NCBI GenBank assembly: GCA_013339895.1
Contig: JABACO010000004.1
Coordinates: 13,071,878 to 13,135,877, forward strand
DNA length: 64,000 bases
Source: Ephydatia muelleri
Taxonomy: Eukaryota > Porifera > Demospongiae > Spongillida > Spongillidae
Direction: 5' to 3'
In this document: positions 11,078 to 24,353 of the stretch, piece by piece
Layout: each line of letters starts with the position of its first letter
Numbering within the stretch: position 1 is the first letter of the stretch
Translations under genes and position numbers: made by a program
The notes under the pieces: generated by a model
Told to the model about the DNA's origin: nothing
Seen by the model: only the letters and a program-made list of their open reading frames with translations
Databases searched by the model: none

Positions 11078-14037
11078 CATTAACCCCAACTACACTGATG
11101 CCCTAACGAGCCTTGCCTTCCTTCTGGCTGACAATGGTAAGCTGGAAGAAGGCCAGGCCATGATGCAAAAAGCTGCCTCCATCGCTCCCAACCAACCAGA
11201 TGTCCTTAGCAACTTTGCTAGCTACCTCGTTCGGATGGGTGAGTTGCGAGTGATGGGGAAGAGTGGAGTGGTGTGGGTGGTGGAGTGGTGTGGATGGTTG
11301 TGGTGTGGGTGATGGAGTGGTGTGGGTGGTAGAGTGGTCCACAAGATCTCTTACTTAAATATGTTTTGTAGGACATGACCTTGCAAGAAGTATTACGCAC
11401 GCAATGTTTCGCAGTGTTACTCTTTATATGGGTGTAAACAATATGATTAGCTTGCAGCTTTGCAATGGATGAGATCATTGCTCTGAGTCAGATTCCGTAA
11501 TGGTTGCTTCTTGGTTTTGGTGTTGTGTCCACCATCAGTGCAGTAGTGCGGAGTGTGTAATTTTCTGTGGCGAATATGTTGACAGCATTCACCAATGCTA
11601 CTGTGCATATGTGTGTGTGTGTGGTGTGGCATGAAGTGTGTATGTGTGTGCATGTGTGTGTGTATGTGCATGTGTGTACATGTGTGTGTGCGTGTGTGTG
11701 TGCATGTGTGTGTGCATGTGTGTGTGCATGTGTGTGCATGTGTGTGTACATGTGTGTGCATGTGTGTGTACATCTGTATGTGCATGTGTGTGTGTATGTG
11801 CATGTGTGTGTACATGTGTGTAATGTGCATGTGTGTGTACATGTGTGTAATGTGCATGTGTGTGTATTGCATGTGTATGTGTGTGTGTGTGTGTGCATGT
11901 GTGTGTGTGTGCATGTGTGTGTGCATGTGTGTGTGCATGTGTGTGTGCATGTGTGTGTGCATGTGTGTGTGCATGTGTGTGTGTGCATGTGTGTGTGCAT
12001 GTGTGTGTGCATGTGTGTGTGCATGTGTGTGTGCATGTGTGTGCATGTGTGTGTGCATGTGTGTGTTAATAACTCTGTGTCACCCCAGGGAAGAATCAAG
12101 AGGCACTGGAAGTCTTTACGAGGGTCCTTCACCTGCAGCCCACACACACCACGGCCATGTTAGGGCAGGCAAGGCTGCACCGCTCCATGGGACATGACAG
12201 GGAAGCTGAAGACCTCTTCCTAAAGTAAGGTCATGTGACTGGTCATGTGACTGGTCATGTGACTAGGATCACACACACTGTCCCCTTTTCCTATGGCCCA
12301 CAGGGTCCTCCATCTAACCAATGACACTGGTGTCTACCAGTCTCTGGGTGCTCTGTATTATAACACCGGAAGGTACCAGCAGGCCTTGGCCACATTGGGA
12401 GGAGCTCTCAAACGTGACCCTTACAATGAAGAGATTAGTTGCATCTATGTGAGTGTTGCAGCTGTTGTGGCCTGTGTGAGTGGTGCAGCTGTTATGGTCT
12501 GTGTGAGTGTGTATGTTATGAGTATGTAAGCACATGCATGTATGTGTTTTACAGTGTGCACGTGAGTGTGGATCTGTGCTTGTGTGTGTGTGTGTGTGTC
12601 ACATATACATGTATGTTACTGTGTCGATACTTCATAGGCACAGTCATTGACTCAGTTAGGAAGAGAGCCTGAGTGTTGCAAACACCTGAAAGAGCTACTA
12701 GCAGTGAAGCCTAACTCGTCATGTGCGCACCTCCATTTGGCTACCTCGCTGGTTCACGATGGAAAGCTGGAGGAGGTGTGTATGTGTGTGTGTGTGTGTG
12801 TGTAGGAGGGGAGCCGTAAAGATTGCGCTATGCATGTCCCTCCCCTCCTCCCCATGATTGAAGCTGGTCAGATTATGAGCTATGTATCGAAGGGAAGGAA
12901 GAGATGTGAGGGAGGCGTGGAGGGGATGGGGAAAGAGATGTGAGGGGGGCGTGGAGGGGATGGGGGAAGAGATGTGAGGGAGACGTGGAGGGGATGGGGG
13001 TAGAGATGTGAGGGAGACGTGGAGGGGATGGGGGTAGAGATGTGAGGGAGATGTGGAGGGGATGGGGGTAGAGATGTGGAGGGGATGGGGATAGGCGGGT
13101 TCTCAGATTCAAAGATTTATATTTTTCTGGGTGTGTGATAGATAGTATGACTGTGTGAATTGTCATTTAGAGGACAGTGTACAATACCTTTTCAGTCACA
13201 TTGAACTAGTTGTTGCGCTGTTTGGCAGCATGCAGTGTGTTCAAGCCTGCCAGGTATGTTTAGTTTGGTGAGTCATTTTGTAGTTCCATGCAATGTAAAC
13301 AGATGCAGTCTGTACAATTGTATTTGAGTGAAATTATCATTTGCACAGCCCATGGATGCAGTGTCATGGATGAACAGTTAGTTAACCTTTAAGTATGTCT
13401 CTGCTTCTGGTCCCCAGGCCTTGCTGCACTCCTCCCTATCTGTGGAACTAGAGAGAGGACCATTGAAAGGTGATGTCACAGTGTCCATGCAGGGATCCTG
13501 AGGGACCTTGGCAGATTGGATGAGGCAGAGAAGGTTAGGTTTAGTTAAGAAGTGCATAGGATGGACTTGGATTGTTATTTGAGTCTGATAACTATTACAT
13601 TTGCACCAGATGCGTAACACGCCACTAATGGAGGGTTTATGTTAGTCACAACGTGGTAGATCGCTCGTTCAGTAGCTAATGGGTTTCTGCACTGTACGTT
13701 TTCCCGCACTATATATTCCTCCTCTTGCGTGCGTGTATAGCACTACAGGACAGCGGCATCGCTCATGCCTGCTAAAGCAGGTCCCCATCTGAACCTGGGA
13801 GCTCTTCTTCACATCAAAGTTAGCACACACTCGCTATTAATGTCGTACAAATGCATGCATACGTCATCAATTAAATTCCTTCTCTTAATTTCGTTTTAGC
13901 GGGACTACACTGGCGCGCGGCACTATTACGAAACGGCCTTGCAGCTGGATCCATCCAACGCAATCGTCCTTGAGAATCTGAAGAAGTTAGAGCGTGCGGA
14001 AAGAGCCCAGGCCGCCACTGCGTCACGAGGCGGCTGA
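11078..14037 (+). CDS. TMTC2-like TPR protein, C-terminal exons (5' part missing)
   Basis: TMTC proteins are ER membrane O-mannosyltransferases for cadherins, with N-terminal membrane segments and C-terminal TPR repeats (family knowledge). Only the TPR part is here. Exons: 11078-11238, 12089-12224, 12304-12448, 12644-12775, 13418-13533, 13741-13818, 13900-14037 (stop TGA). Diagnostic stretches include 'NPNYTDALTSLAFLL', 'LGALYYNTGRYQQAL', 'PHLNLGALLHIK' and 'ARHYYETALQLDP', which resemble human TMTC2. All junctions keep phase except in exon 13418-13533. There the frame entering from the left hits a stop, while the TPR-like 'ILRDLGRLDEAEK' is read in another frame. No membrane-segment exons were found upstream; the truncated hAT at 9.4-10.7 kb occupies that place. 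It may be a 5'-truncated or broken copy. Confidence 0.75.
11600..12067. repeat. TG-rich minisatellite in TMTC2-like intron
   Basis: Variants of a GTGTGTGCAT unit, with TACATG variants on the left side. Long open frames on both strands here are artefacts of the repeat. Confidence 0.95.
12890..13095. repeat. About 33-bp minisatellite, purine-rich
   Basis: Repeats of GATGTGAGGGAGACGTGGAG followed by GGGATGGGGGTAGA, roughly six copies, within an intron of the TMTC2-like gene. Confidence 0.9.
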
Positions 14038-14200
14038 GTGTGTGAAGGATACATTTTTGAAGTCCTTGTTTATCACATTCCTGATGTCATTAAAGTGTCG
14101 CATAGCTTCGATGCGTTCCCTTGGCCGGACATAACGGCTGAGATGGCTAAATTGCGAGGCGTGCGCTCGTGCCCCTGGGTCGAAATCGCCTGGAGGCAAG

Positions 14201-14208
14201 TATATAAG
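14201..14208 (+). promoter_or_regulatory. TATA box of CUB-like paralogue 1
   Basis: TATATAAG lies 39-46 bases before the ATG at 14247, a plausible TATA position if the 5' UTR is very short. Confidence 0.6.
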
Positions 14209-14246
14209 GAGGACACGCGAGGCGGAACAACATTACATCCACTATC

Positions 14247-15304
14247 ATGAGGCTGTTGCTTGTATTTGGACCTGTATCTTATTTCATATTGATTCTGACT
14301 TCTAATGCCACCCAAGGACTGTGTAAGTGGATCTCTGGTTTTCAGCGGCCGGGTGGTGTTATATAAATGAATAAGCAACCTATGGTTGCAACGTGCTACT
14401 ATATAGTTCCCTCTGATACGTCCCTCTCCTGCCTCTAATAACGCCCCTATACCCTCTCCCTCACGTACTCTTCCTCCCCCACTCCACTTGATGTGTTTCA
14501 GCCTTTAGCTGCCGTCTTTCCTCGTCCCCACGTAGCCATAACGCTAGGATTGGACTCTGAACATAGCGAATTAAATGCCTCCACCATCTGTTCTGGCAGT
14601 ATTAAACTGAAAAATCCTCCAATTCCAGCTCCGCCATTCAACGGTACGCGTGGTTGAAGCGCTGTAATCAATTACGTAATCTTTGTGGCCTGCAGGGGAG
14701 GTTCTAACTACCTCAAATTTGTACGGCAAGCTGACAAGCAACTCTTCTAACTTGTCTAGCTGCTACTGGAAGATTTCGTGTCCCGATACTAGATACCTGA
14801 TTGTAGTTGTCAAGGAAACAGATTTGGCCCCCGGGGATTATCTTCAACTTAACCGCACCATTCAGTTTTCCGAATGCATTGACCAACCAGCTGGATACAT
14901 GTTTAAAAAGAAGCAGATCGAGGTGTCCTCGGCAACAGGCACGTGCAATGCGGCATCCACGTTCGAGGTTCTGTACCTTTGCTGTGGTAAGCCCTGCGCA
15001 TGCGCATCGAAAATTGCACATAATGAATCGAAATTTTTTGACAGCTAGGAGCTTATGTCAACAAGCATCGCTGATCATCCTTAATCAGGACGTACTTCGC
15101 TACATACAGGTAACGGTTCGAAGAAAAAAAAAAGAATTCGGGTAGCTTTTAAATGGTGTCTTTCACTTTCAGCAACACGATACCGCTTTCAACAAAGTGG
15201 CTGCTCTTCACGCGGACCCAGCCAGTGTGGGATTAGCGGGGCTTCAAGATCAAGAGCTAGCGACCATGCTTGGTCTTGCGGGCTTCATCCGAGGATGGAA
15301 CTAA
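14247..15304 (+). CDS. Small secreted CUB-like protein, paralogue 1 (207 aa)
   Basis: Five exons: 14247-14322, 14509-14643, 14696-14986, 15045-15109, 15173-15304. All phases agree and the sum is 208 codons with the stop. Exon 1 is a signal peptide ('MRLLLVFGPVSYFILIL'). Exon 2 is a Ser/Pro-rich linker with 'ICSGS'. Exon 3 looks CUB-like: 'YWKISCPDTRYLIVVV', then 'DYLQLN', 'SECIDQPAGY' and a final Cys-Cys. Exons 4-5 encode a short helical tail ('SLCQQASLIILNQDVL', 'QHDTAFNKVAALH', 'LQDQELATMLGLAGF'). The protein is predicted to be extracellular with many cysteines. CUB similarity is from the W-x-I-x-C-P pattern and is moderate. The tail matches no family I recognise. A paralogue lies at 20962-22911. 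Confidence 0.85.
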
Positions 15305-17458
15305 GTAATAGCGTTTATGTGGCTTGCATGCAGTGTAATATATATGCGCGGTACAAACAGCGCTACTTCAACTGAGATATGTTAGCTGCTGGCTTAAATG
15401 TAGTGTGTGGAGGGGAAGTGGGTGGGTGGGGGAGGGGGGGACATACACACATACCGCGGGGCAAATGGGTGCATGTGATCGTATTAGCGTACAACATCAG
15501 TTTCGCCGCTACGTTGCAAACAACCAAATGTCAGTGCAATTTACTGATATAGGAGAACAGGTGAGCATGCATATAGGCTATCGATTTGAACGTGGCAGTG
15601 CCAGCATGTGTCTTGAAGTGATTTAATCCGATCAGACATATGTACTACTTAACTTTGAGCGCGCTTGTCACCTACAGCGCATGCGCTGATGTAACCACTA
15701 CATTCGTATATGGTGTTGATGCAAACTGACGTGTACCTACAAAGTTTAACTTGATTTGAAGCTATTGAAACTATGCAGTTAACTGATTTCAAATCAAAAG
15801 GCATATGCACCCTCGATACAAGTTCGTTGCAATAATAATAGGTCCACATGTGCGATTCGGTATTCCCCTCGCTGATTTACGGGATTTGATTTTTGGATGG
15901 TGTTTGGTGCGGGAATAAATCATTGCCGTATGTAATGGTGTATCTATGCAAGGATAGTTATCGATTGCGATGATTCGGCATGCCCGCGGTGCGACATCTA
16001 GGTATATGTTATTGTCACAAATATTTTCGTCCTCCAAGTTGAAAGTAAGATTATAGTTTTGCTGGTTGGTAAGAAAACAAACAAAAAAAGACTAACAAAA
16101 CGAGAGGAGACAATATGTCACAAACATATAGAGGGGTATCACAAAGACCACCCAACCTCTAACACGGCCTGCATGGACATGTAGAATAAATGTTTAGATT
16201 GCGAAGCTCTTGGTTACATCTATGCAGCTGTTTAGTGAGTACTTTTTCAATGACGAAGAAAAAATAGATGAATAAATATGATTCACCGTGCCGGATTCAT
16301 CTGGTCACATTGATCACACCTATGAGTAAGATAACTATTGAAATTGTAAGCAACATCGCGGCGAAATCATTTACATTATCCAAATGTTGATTGCTTTTCC
16401 ACTATATGACAATTGATGCACTATGCTGCTGACACTACTTTGGTCGAAAACTTTGACTTCAGTTCACCTTCTTGCAATAGGGCATAGATGCTTTCATCCT
16501 GAATACGTTTAACCCATTTGTGTGTTTCTTTGCTTCTTTGTTGATAAGTGCTTCAAATTCACTTCAGTGCCGTAATACTGGCCAGTATTACACTAGACGA
16601 TAGTTTGGCTCCATCCTCTCAGCTCCAACAATGAGCTAATTGTTGGTACTATTAATTAGTGACAGCCTTGTGTGCATACCATCCGCTTGACGACCGGTAA
16701 ATAGAAAGACTCTCAACTAGCTCTACAATATTTTGCATGATGTATTTATTTCCCCCCCCCCCCCCCCCCCTCCCCCCCGCCCCCAGCGCATACCGCATTA
16801 TACTGCACGTGCAATAAAGATGTAACGCTTGTGTTGAATGTACGGCTAATTAACAATTATAACTGCATGACAGATAAAACAATTCTCAGTGCGTAAAAGA
16901 AATGTGTAGAGGACATTTCAGACTTCTAGAGTATCAAAAAAATTGATATTCTGAAAAAAAAAAAGCCTTTCACGGAAACGATCCATTTAGAATTTTATAA
17001 TGTGTGTTGTGACCACTTCGTAATCTGGCAATGCACGTCAGTGCACCATCCACCATCTAAGTACTATTTGAAGTAAATCACGTGATGAAAAAGAGAGCAC
17101 AGGATCACGTGCTTACCATTGATCATATGGCTTGAAGTATTGTTCACTTCGGGTCTGGGAGCGACAGTTTAACTGTCATGCCAGATTTGGAATGCCTGTT
17201 CGAGGCGACCCTTCGCACCACAAAATGGGTGACCTTCACACTCGGAACGTATCTTAACTTGCAATAAAAATTATTGTATTCTTAATTAGATCATTCGGCA
17301 TTAGTCTGATTCATGCACCGTATACTGTAAGTATGAATCCATACATATGTACTGTTTATATGCCTTCATGGCAGTCATGTGCGCATCTAACTACGTTTAA
17401 TGGTGATGCATTCATGCATGTGGCCTCCATCCCTCGGCCAATTATTAGATGTTGCCAT
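15305..17458. other. Spacer between the paralogues, no gene recognised
   Basis: No supported exon. A C-run lies at about 16753-16786. The segment 16990-17100 (GTGACC.CTTCGTAATCTGGC, later ATGAAAA.GAG) resembles 19125-19225, suggesting an old duplication of spacer sequence. Confidence 0.4.
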
Positions 17459-17855
17459 TCATGGCATACCTGACATACCATGGCATACCTGACATACCAT
17501 GGCATACCTGACATACCATGACATACCTGACATACCATGGCATACCTGACATACCATGGCATACCTGACATACCATGGCATATCTGACATACCATGGCAT
17601 ACCTGACATACCATGGCATATCTGACATACCATGGCATATCTGACATACCATGGCATACCTGACATACCATGGTATACCTGACATACCATGGTATACCTG
17701 ACATACCATGGCATACCTGACATACCATGGCATATCTGACATACCATGGCATATCTGACATACCATGGCATACCTGACATACCATGACATACCTGACATA
17801 CCATGGCATACCTGACATACCATGGCATACCTGACATACCATGGCATACCTGACC
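17459..17855. repeat. 19-bp tandem array, about 21 copies
   Basis: The unit is CATGGCATACCTGACATAC, with a few substitutions (GGTATACC, GACATACC, GGCATATC). Because 19 is not a multiple of three, open frames of similar peptides appear in all frames of one strand. No CRISPR-like unique spacers exist. Confidence 0.97.
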
Positions 17856-18086
17856 GCATTAACTAATAGCCTACATGTAGCTATACTCGGCGAGGCCACT
17901 AGCATGAATGCATGCATGTACGACTGAGACAATGGAATGCAAATTGTATGTTGACTGTATGTGAATGGATCCATTGCATGTGTAACTGTACGTATTATTG
18001 TGAAAGATAAAACGTCGTGCAAGGTGTATTTATATGCAACTGCTCAGACATGCAGGCTGAGGTCACGTGCATGCTTGTGTTGTACT

Positions 18087-18126
<40 letters not shown>

Positions 18127-20903
18127 TGTGTGAAGGCTGCAGCAGGGCTACATGGGAACGTTAAAGGTATAAACTAATTATACAGGAACATTGACATATG
18201 TATAATTATAGCATGAGTGCATGCGTGCATATCATATATATGAGACTTAATTAAAGTATCACAGGTACATGAAACTGAGACTTAGTGAGGCGAAAATGAT
18301 TGTGGCAAACCACATGCAATATGATGGCCACCACAACATTTAGGAGCAGTTACATCCAATTATGGTCAGCCCTGCAGGAGCCTTAGCTTGTCTGCTTAGT
18401 ATGTGTAGACGTGACCAAGATGCTATTGAACTCCAGCTTCTGATCCTGCTTGAATTGCAGGAGGTACAGTATCTGGTATCTGGCATTACAATAATTATTT
18501 TTGTTTCTTCCTTGCTAATGTGCATGTCTGTCAGCCGATTTAGACGGTTACTAAAATTTACTCTACATACCCATGCAAAGCTGTGTTTCAGTTTGTAGCT
18601 TTCATAGAAAACGTATGAAGTGTTAGCCTATTAGGCGTCCTATACGCATACTTATTCATTGCATGCATGCATGCAATGAACAAAAAAATGAATACACAGA
18701 GTAGTACCGTATATGGGAATCACACATGCAGGCTTATTGTTTCCTGATAATCAATAGGCTAATCCTACCATCGAAGGTATCGATCCACACACATTCAGCA
18801 TATATATATATATGTATATATATGCATGGCAGTACAACATCTCAGTCGCGGAGACTATACCGTTTAATTACTCGCATGGACCTTCATGGTCAGTGGTCGC
18901 CGCAATGTTTAAAGCACTAATCAGTGTGCTCTCAGATATAGCCGTGCCATATGTACGTACGGAAACAAGACAAATTATAAATTCCGGCCGTGATGTCCGT
19001 GTAATGAGCAACTTGTACGCTACAAGCGCGGAAGGGTGTGTGTGGTGTGTTTGTGTGTGGGGGGAGGGGGAGGGGGATTAGGTGAGAATCCGTTATCAGT
19101 ACGTGGTGAGCTCCTACGATAGACCCGTGTTATGTGACCGCTCCGTAATCTGGCTACGTCAGTGTCACACAATGATCCGCCATGTTGGTGCACAGCTTTT
19201 ACGGTAATATCCGAGTGATGAAAAGAGTCTATCTTATTAGCTGCACGCATGTTATTATAAGTTCATCATGGCCAGGAGGAGATCGCTGCATCGTTTGAGA
19301 CTTGCTGATCTCTCCATGCGCACTGTACATGCACTGGTCTTGTTCACACTTTCGCCGGCTGCACGTTGCATGCGGCTCTGTCATTATCGTTTGCCTCGTG
19401 CACCTATTTTGCATTCTCTCAGCACGTGACCACACAGGCATGGACGCGTGTCACGTGCCAACGACTCATGCAAGGCGACGCAATAATGGTTCCTGACCAC
19501 TTGAAGGGCATGGTGGTTGTTTGCCTTAGCATTGTGATGGCTGCCATGAGGTCGTATCACAATTGCCGTGTGGTCGACGCTTGCATCTGTTGGTCAGCAC
19601 AGCTGTCAGTTCAATTAGATTGTGTTTCGCTGTGTTGATACATGTGGCGGTAACTAATCCGTCATCCACACGCGTGTGTGTACGTTTGCACGTTTGAACG
19701 TGCATGTGCCACGTATGTGCATGCTTGCGTGTGTATGAGTAAGTGTGGCCGTGCAGGGCAGATGGCTACATGCAACTTTATCCACCCTTTCTGGAGACAT
19801 AAAATTGGCATGTGCACTTGGAAAAATGCATTGATATTTAAAACCACGTGCATCTATTATACTGCTAGCTTGTTTTGTTGGTGCATGGGAACAGTTAATC
19901 AAATTTCACCAACAACCCATAGTACAGATAAAGTTGGTTGTTTGTGAAAGGTTTATAAATTTCCCACCTACAAAACAAGAAATATATATTGCAATCTTTA
20001 TCTTTATCTCTATACTATACAGTAGATATCCTGCCTATATCTTGCATGAAGTACGGAGTGCACACTTCATAAAGCTTTGCTATCCTCGACATAGTCTATC
20101 CCTCCTTCATCCTCCCTTCATCCTCCCTCCTTCATCCTCCCTTCATCCTCCCTTCATCCTCCCTCCTTCATCCTCCTATCTCATTCCTCATGGATACGCT
20201 GCATGCTATATGTGTGCTCAATTTCTCACACGGGTGCCTGAATCAGTCGCTTTTGTTTCATTTCCTGCATGCCCTTCTGCCAGCTACGGGATGCATTCTT
20301 AGACTCATGGTCTAAGTCGAAAACCATACTTCATCAGTGTAGGCTTACAGTGGTCCTTTTCTTGTGGAATACATATATGGTTTGTGGGCTAAGCCCCAGC
20401 GCGCTAAGCCTATGATGTATCCCATGATCTCTTAAGCTTGGCATGCAGATGGGCTGGTTCGCAGTGCGGAGCGTTGGACATGCACAGTCCGTGCATCCAC
20501 AAAACCGCACTGCATGCATGCCAAACGTGCAGGTTATCCATGTGACAGCCAAACGAAAAGGTCTTGCAGTTTCGCATTACCATGCACAAGCTATTGTGAT
20601 GGTTTAAATAAATGCATGGTTGTGGTCACAAAAGTAGTGATGTATAAGGATGAAAACAAGCGAAAGTGAAAGAAAAATAAACAGACGTATTTACATCCTC
20701 GAGTTCCATGACACCAAACCGCATAAAGATGATAGATACAGGAGCTCATGCACAATGTGCTACATGTATTTGGAGTCCAAATTGCGCGTGTATACTGTGA
20801 ACAAAGCCGTAGACGTTTCAGAGCACGTGGTCTATACATTTATTATACGCCTCGATTGTACGCCGGTCAGCGGCTATGTAGCGCGCGCCGCACATGCCAC
20901 GTG
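17856..20903. other. Spacer, no gene recognised
   Basis: Contains a TG tract (18095-18132), a TATATA stretch (18800-18825) and a short TCATCCTCCCT repeat (20097-20176). No exon I can support. Confidence 0.4.
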
Positions 20904-20910
20904 TATTTAA
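20904..20910 (+). promoter_or_regulatory. TATA-like box of CUB-like paralogue 2
   Basis: TATTTAA lies about 52-58 bases before the ATG at 20962, at a spacing similar to that in paralogue 1. Confidence 0.45.
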
Positions 20911-20961
20911 GTCGTCTCACTACCCACTTAGAGCAGCGAAGTTCAGTTTACAGAAAGAAAG

Positions 20962-22911
<1,950 letters not shown>

Positions 22912-23449
22912 TCAGCAATAGCAGACATCATAACATATAGCCGCCTAGCTGAGTCAGTTCGTGAGACTTGATTGTTATAGTGATGCTGTACATATTCTCT
23001 AGAACATGCAGTATACATTCAATATACATGCATGTAGCAGCAGAGTATAGGAACGTAAACAAGATTGGGGGGGGCGGGGAGGGGGGGGGGGGGGGGGGAA
23101 TGTTGTATATTGTGGACGAAAGTATAAACAATTGAGTCAAGCTCTAAGCAACGCCCCTTGACAACCGGAGAGCGAGTTGGTACAAAAGACGGGATTGCTA
23201 TACAAGTGCCATATTGCGAACGGTAGACGATGCAGTTTTCTTTGTTTGGTGCAAGCCTTTTGACCAGTGTTTCTCGCCAGGGCAAGTTATGGCTGTTGAA
23301 AGTGAGTAATCCTCGACGTATCACAACGACTACAAGCAGTGCCTGTATTAATGGTGGTGCTGGCTTCAGAGCAGTCAGCGGAGTGTTCATGATGTAGCAT
23401 GGACACTTCACCTCACTTCACTGAGTGGCAAGGTTAGACCTGACATTCC
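22912..23449. other. No gene recognised
   Basis: Contains a G-run (about 23069-23098). No supported exon. Confidence 0.4.
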
Positions 23450-23710
23450 AACGTGGTCATATCTTGGATATTATTATTGGCCATTACTTCCTCGTCCCCT
23501 CCCCTTCTCCCCTTTCCTCCTCCCTCCTCTCTTTCTAAGCACTCTTGCTCACAGTATTTGGCCCCTCCCATCAGACAACGCCTCCTCCTTCACCGGCTTT
23601 GTCTTTTAGAACAGACCTGTCCACTTCTTCTTTTGTCACATACAGCAATGAGATCTATCCTATGTGGGTGGCCGTGCTACAAATATGCGAGTTTAAATAT
23701 GAATACTAGA
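23450..23710 (+). pseudogene. Stray copy of alpha-mannosidase exon 8 and its upstream intron
   Basis: This segment is closely similar to 27275-27540, the intron 7 / exon 8 region of the downstream GH38 gene. It shares the C/T-rich lead, CAGTATT.GGCCCCTCCCAT, and the exon core encoding 'VTYSN.IYPM'. Relative to the real exon it has changes that spoil it: Gly to Glu in 'SNGIYPM', and the donor ATG|GTGGGT has become ATGTGGGT. No other mannosidase exon is found around it. It is a remnant of a partial duplication or an isolated copy. Confidence 0.85.
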
Positions 23711-23934
23711 TCTGTGTGTAGTAAGTAGTGGACCTCACGACGGTGGTTCGTTGAACCGTTCTTTCTTCGCCGCATGTGGATTTAATTGCAAGAACCAATG
23801 CAACCCATTCCTTATTGCAATCTTTCATCCTCGCCTGTCCAAAAACTCCTACTTTTATTATGTCGTACATTCAGTTATCCTGTGAGCATACAAAGGTTAA
23901 GTCGCTTCTTTCATTGTGGCAATGTGTGTTTAGC

Positions 23935-24155
23935 ATTTTGGAGGGGATGGGTGGGAGGAGGAACCCCCTCCCCCTGTGCTTAATGAAGGGGATGGGTGGG
24001 TGGAGAGCCCCCTCCCCCTGTGCTTAATGAAGGGGATGGGTGGGAGGAGCCCCCTCCCCCTGTGCTTAATGAAGGGGATGGGTGGGAGGAGCCACCTCCC
24101 CCTGTGCTTAATGAAGGGGATGGGTGGGAGGAGGGAACCCGCCCTCCCCCTGCAT
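23935..24155. repeat. About 44-bp GC-rich minisatellite, five copies
   Basis: Copies of GGGGATGGGTGGGAGGAGCC followed by CCCTCCCCCTGTGCTTAATGAA, 200-400 bases upstream of the mannosidase start. Confidence 0.9.
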
Positions 24156-24353
24156 GCTTAATGAGAACTAACAGATCGTTGATTTGGAAGGTAATAACAT
24201 AATCTCTTCAAAATAACAGGTCAACTTAATCGTCCATCGAAGCGCTGTGCGCTGTTGACCTTCTCAGACAAATTGGTGGTCTCTCCACCCATCAAATTAA
24301 CTAAAAGCACGTGACATTGCCAGCACCAAAGCAACGCCCCCATTTCTGCAGAC

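Noticed and set aside
11447..12197. His/Thr-rich and Cys/Val-rich open frames
   Set aside because: Pure TG/CA-type minisatellite inside an intron.
17150..17225. Possible tRNA gene with a GTTCGAGGC B-box-like motif
   Set aside because: I could not form an acceptor stem or a proper A box.
17356..18022. Array of 19-bp repeats as a possible CRISPR or coding repeat
   Set aside because: There are no unique spacers, and the repeat is open in all frames of one strand because of its length and composition.
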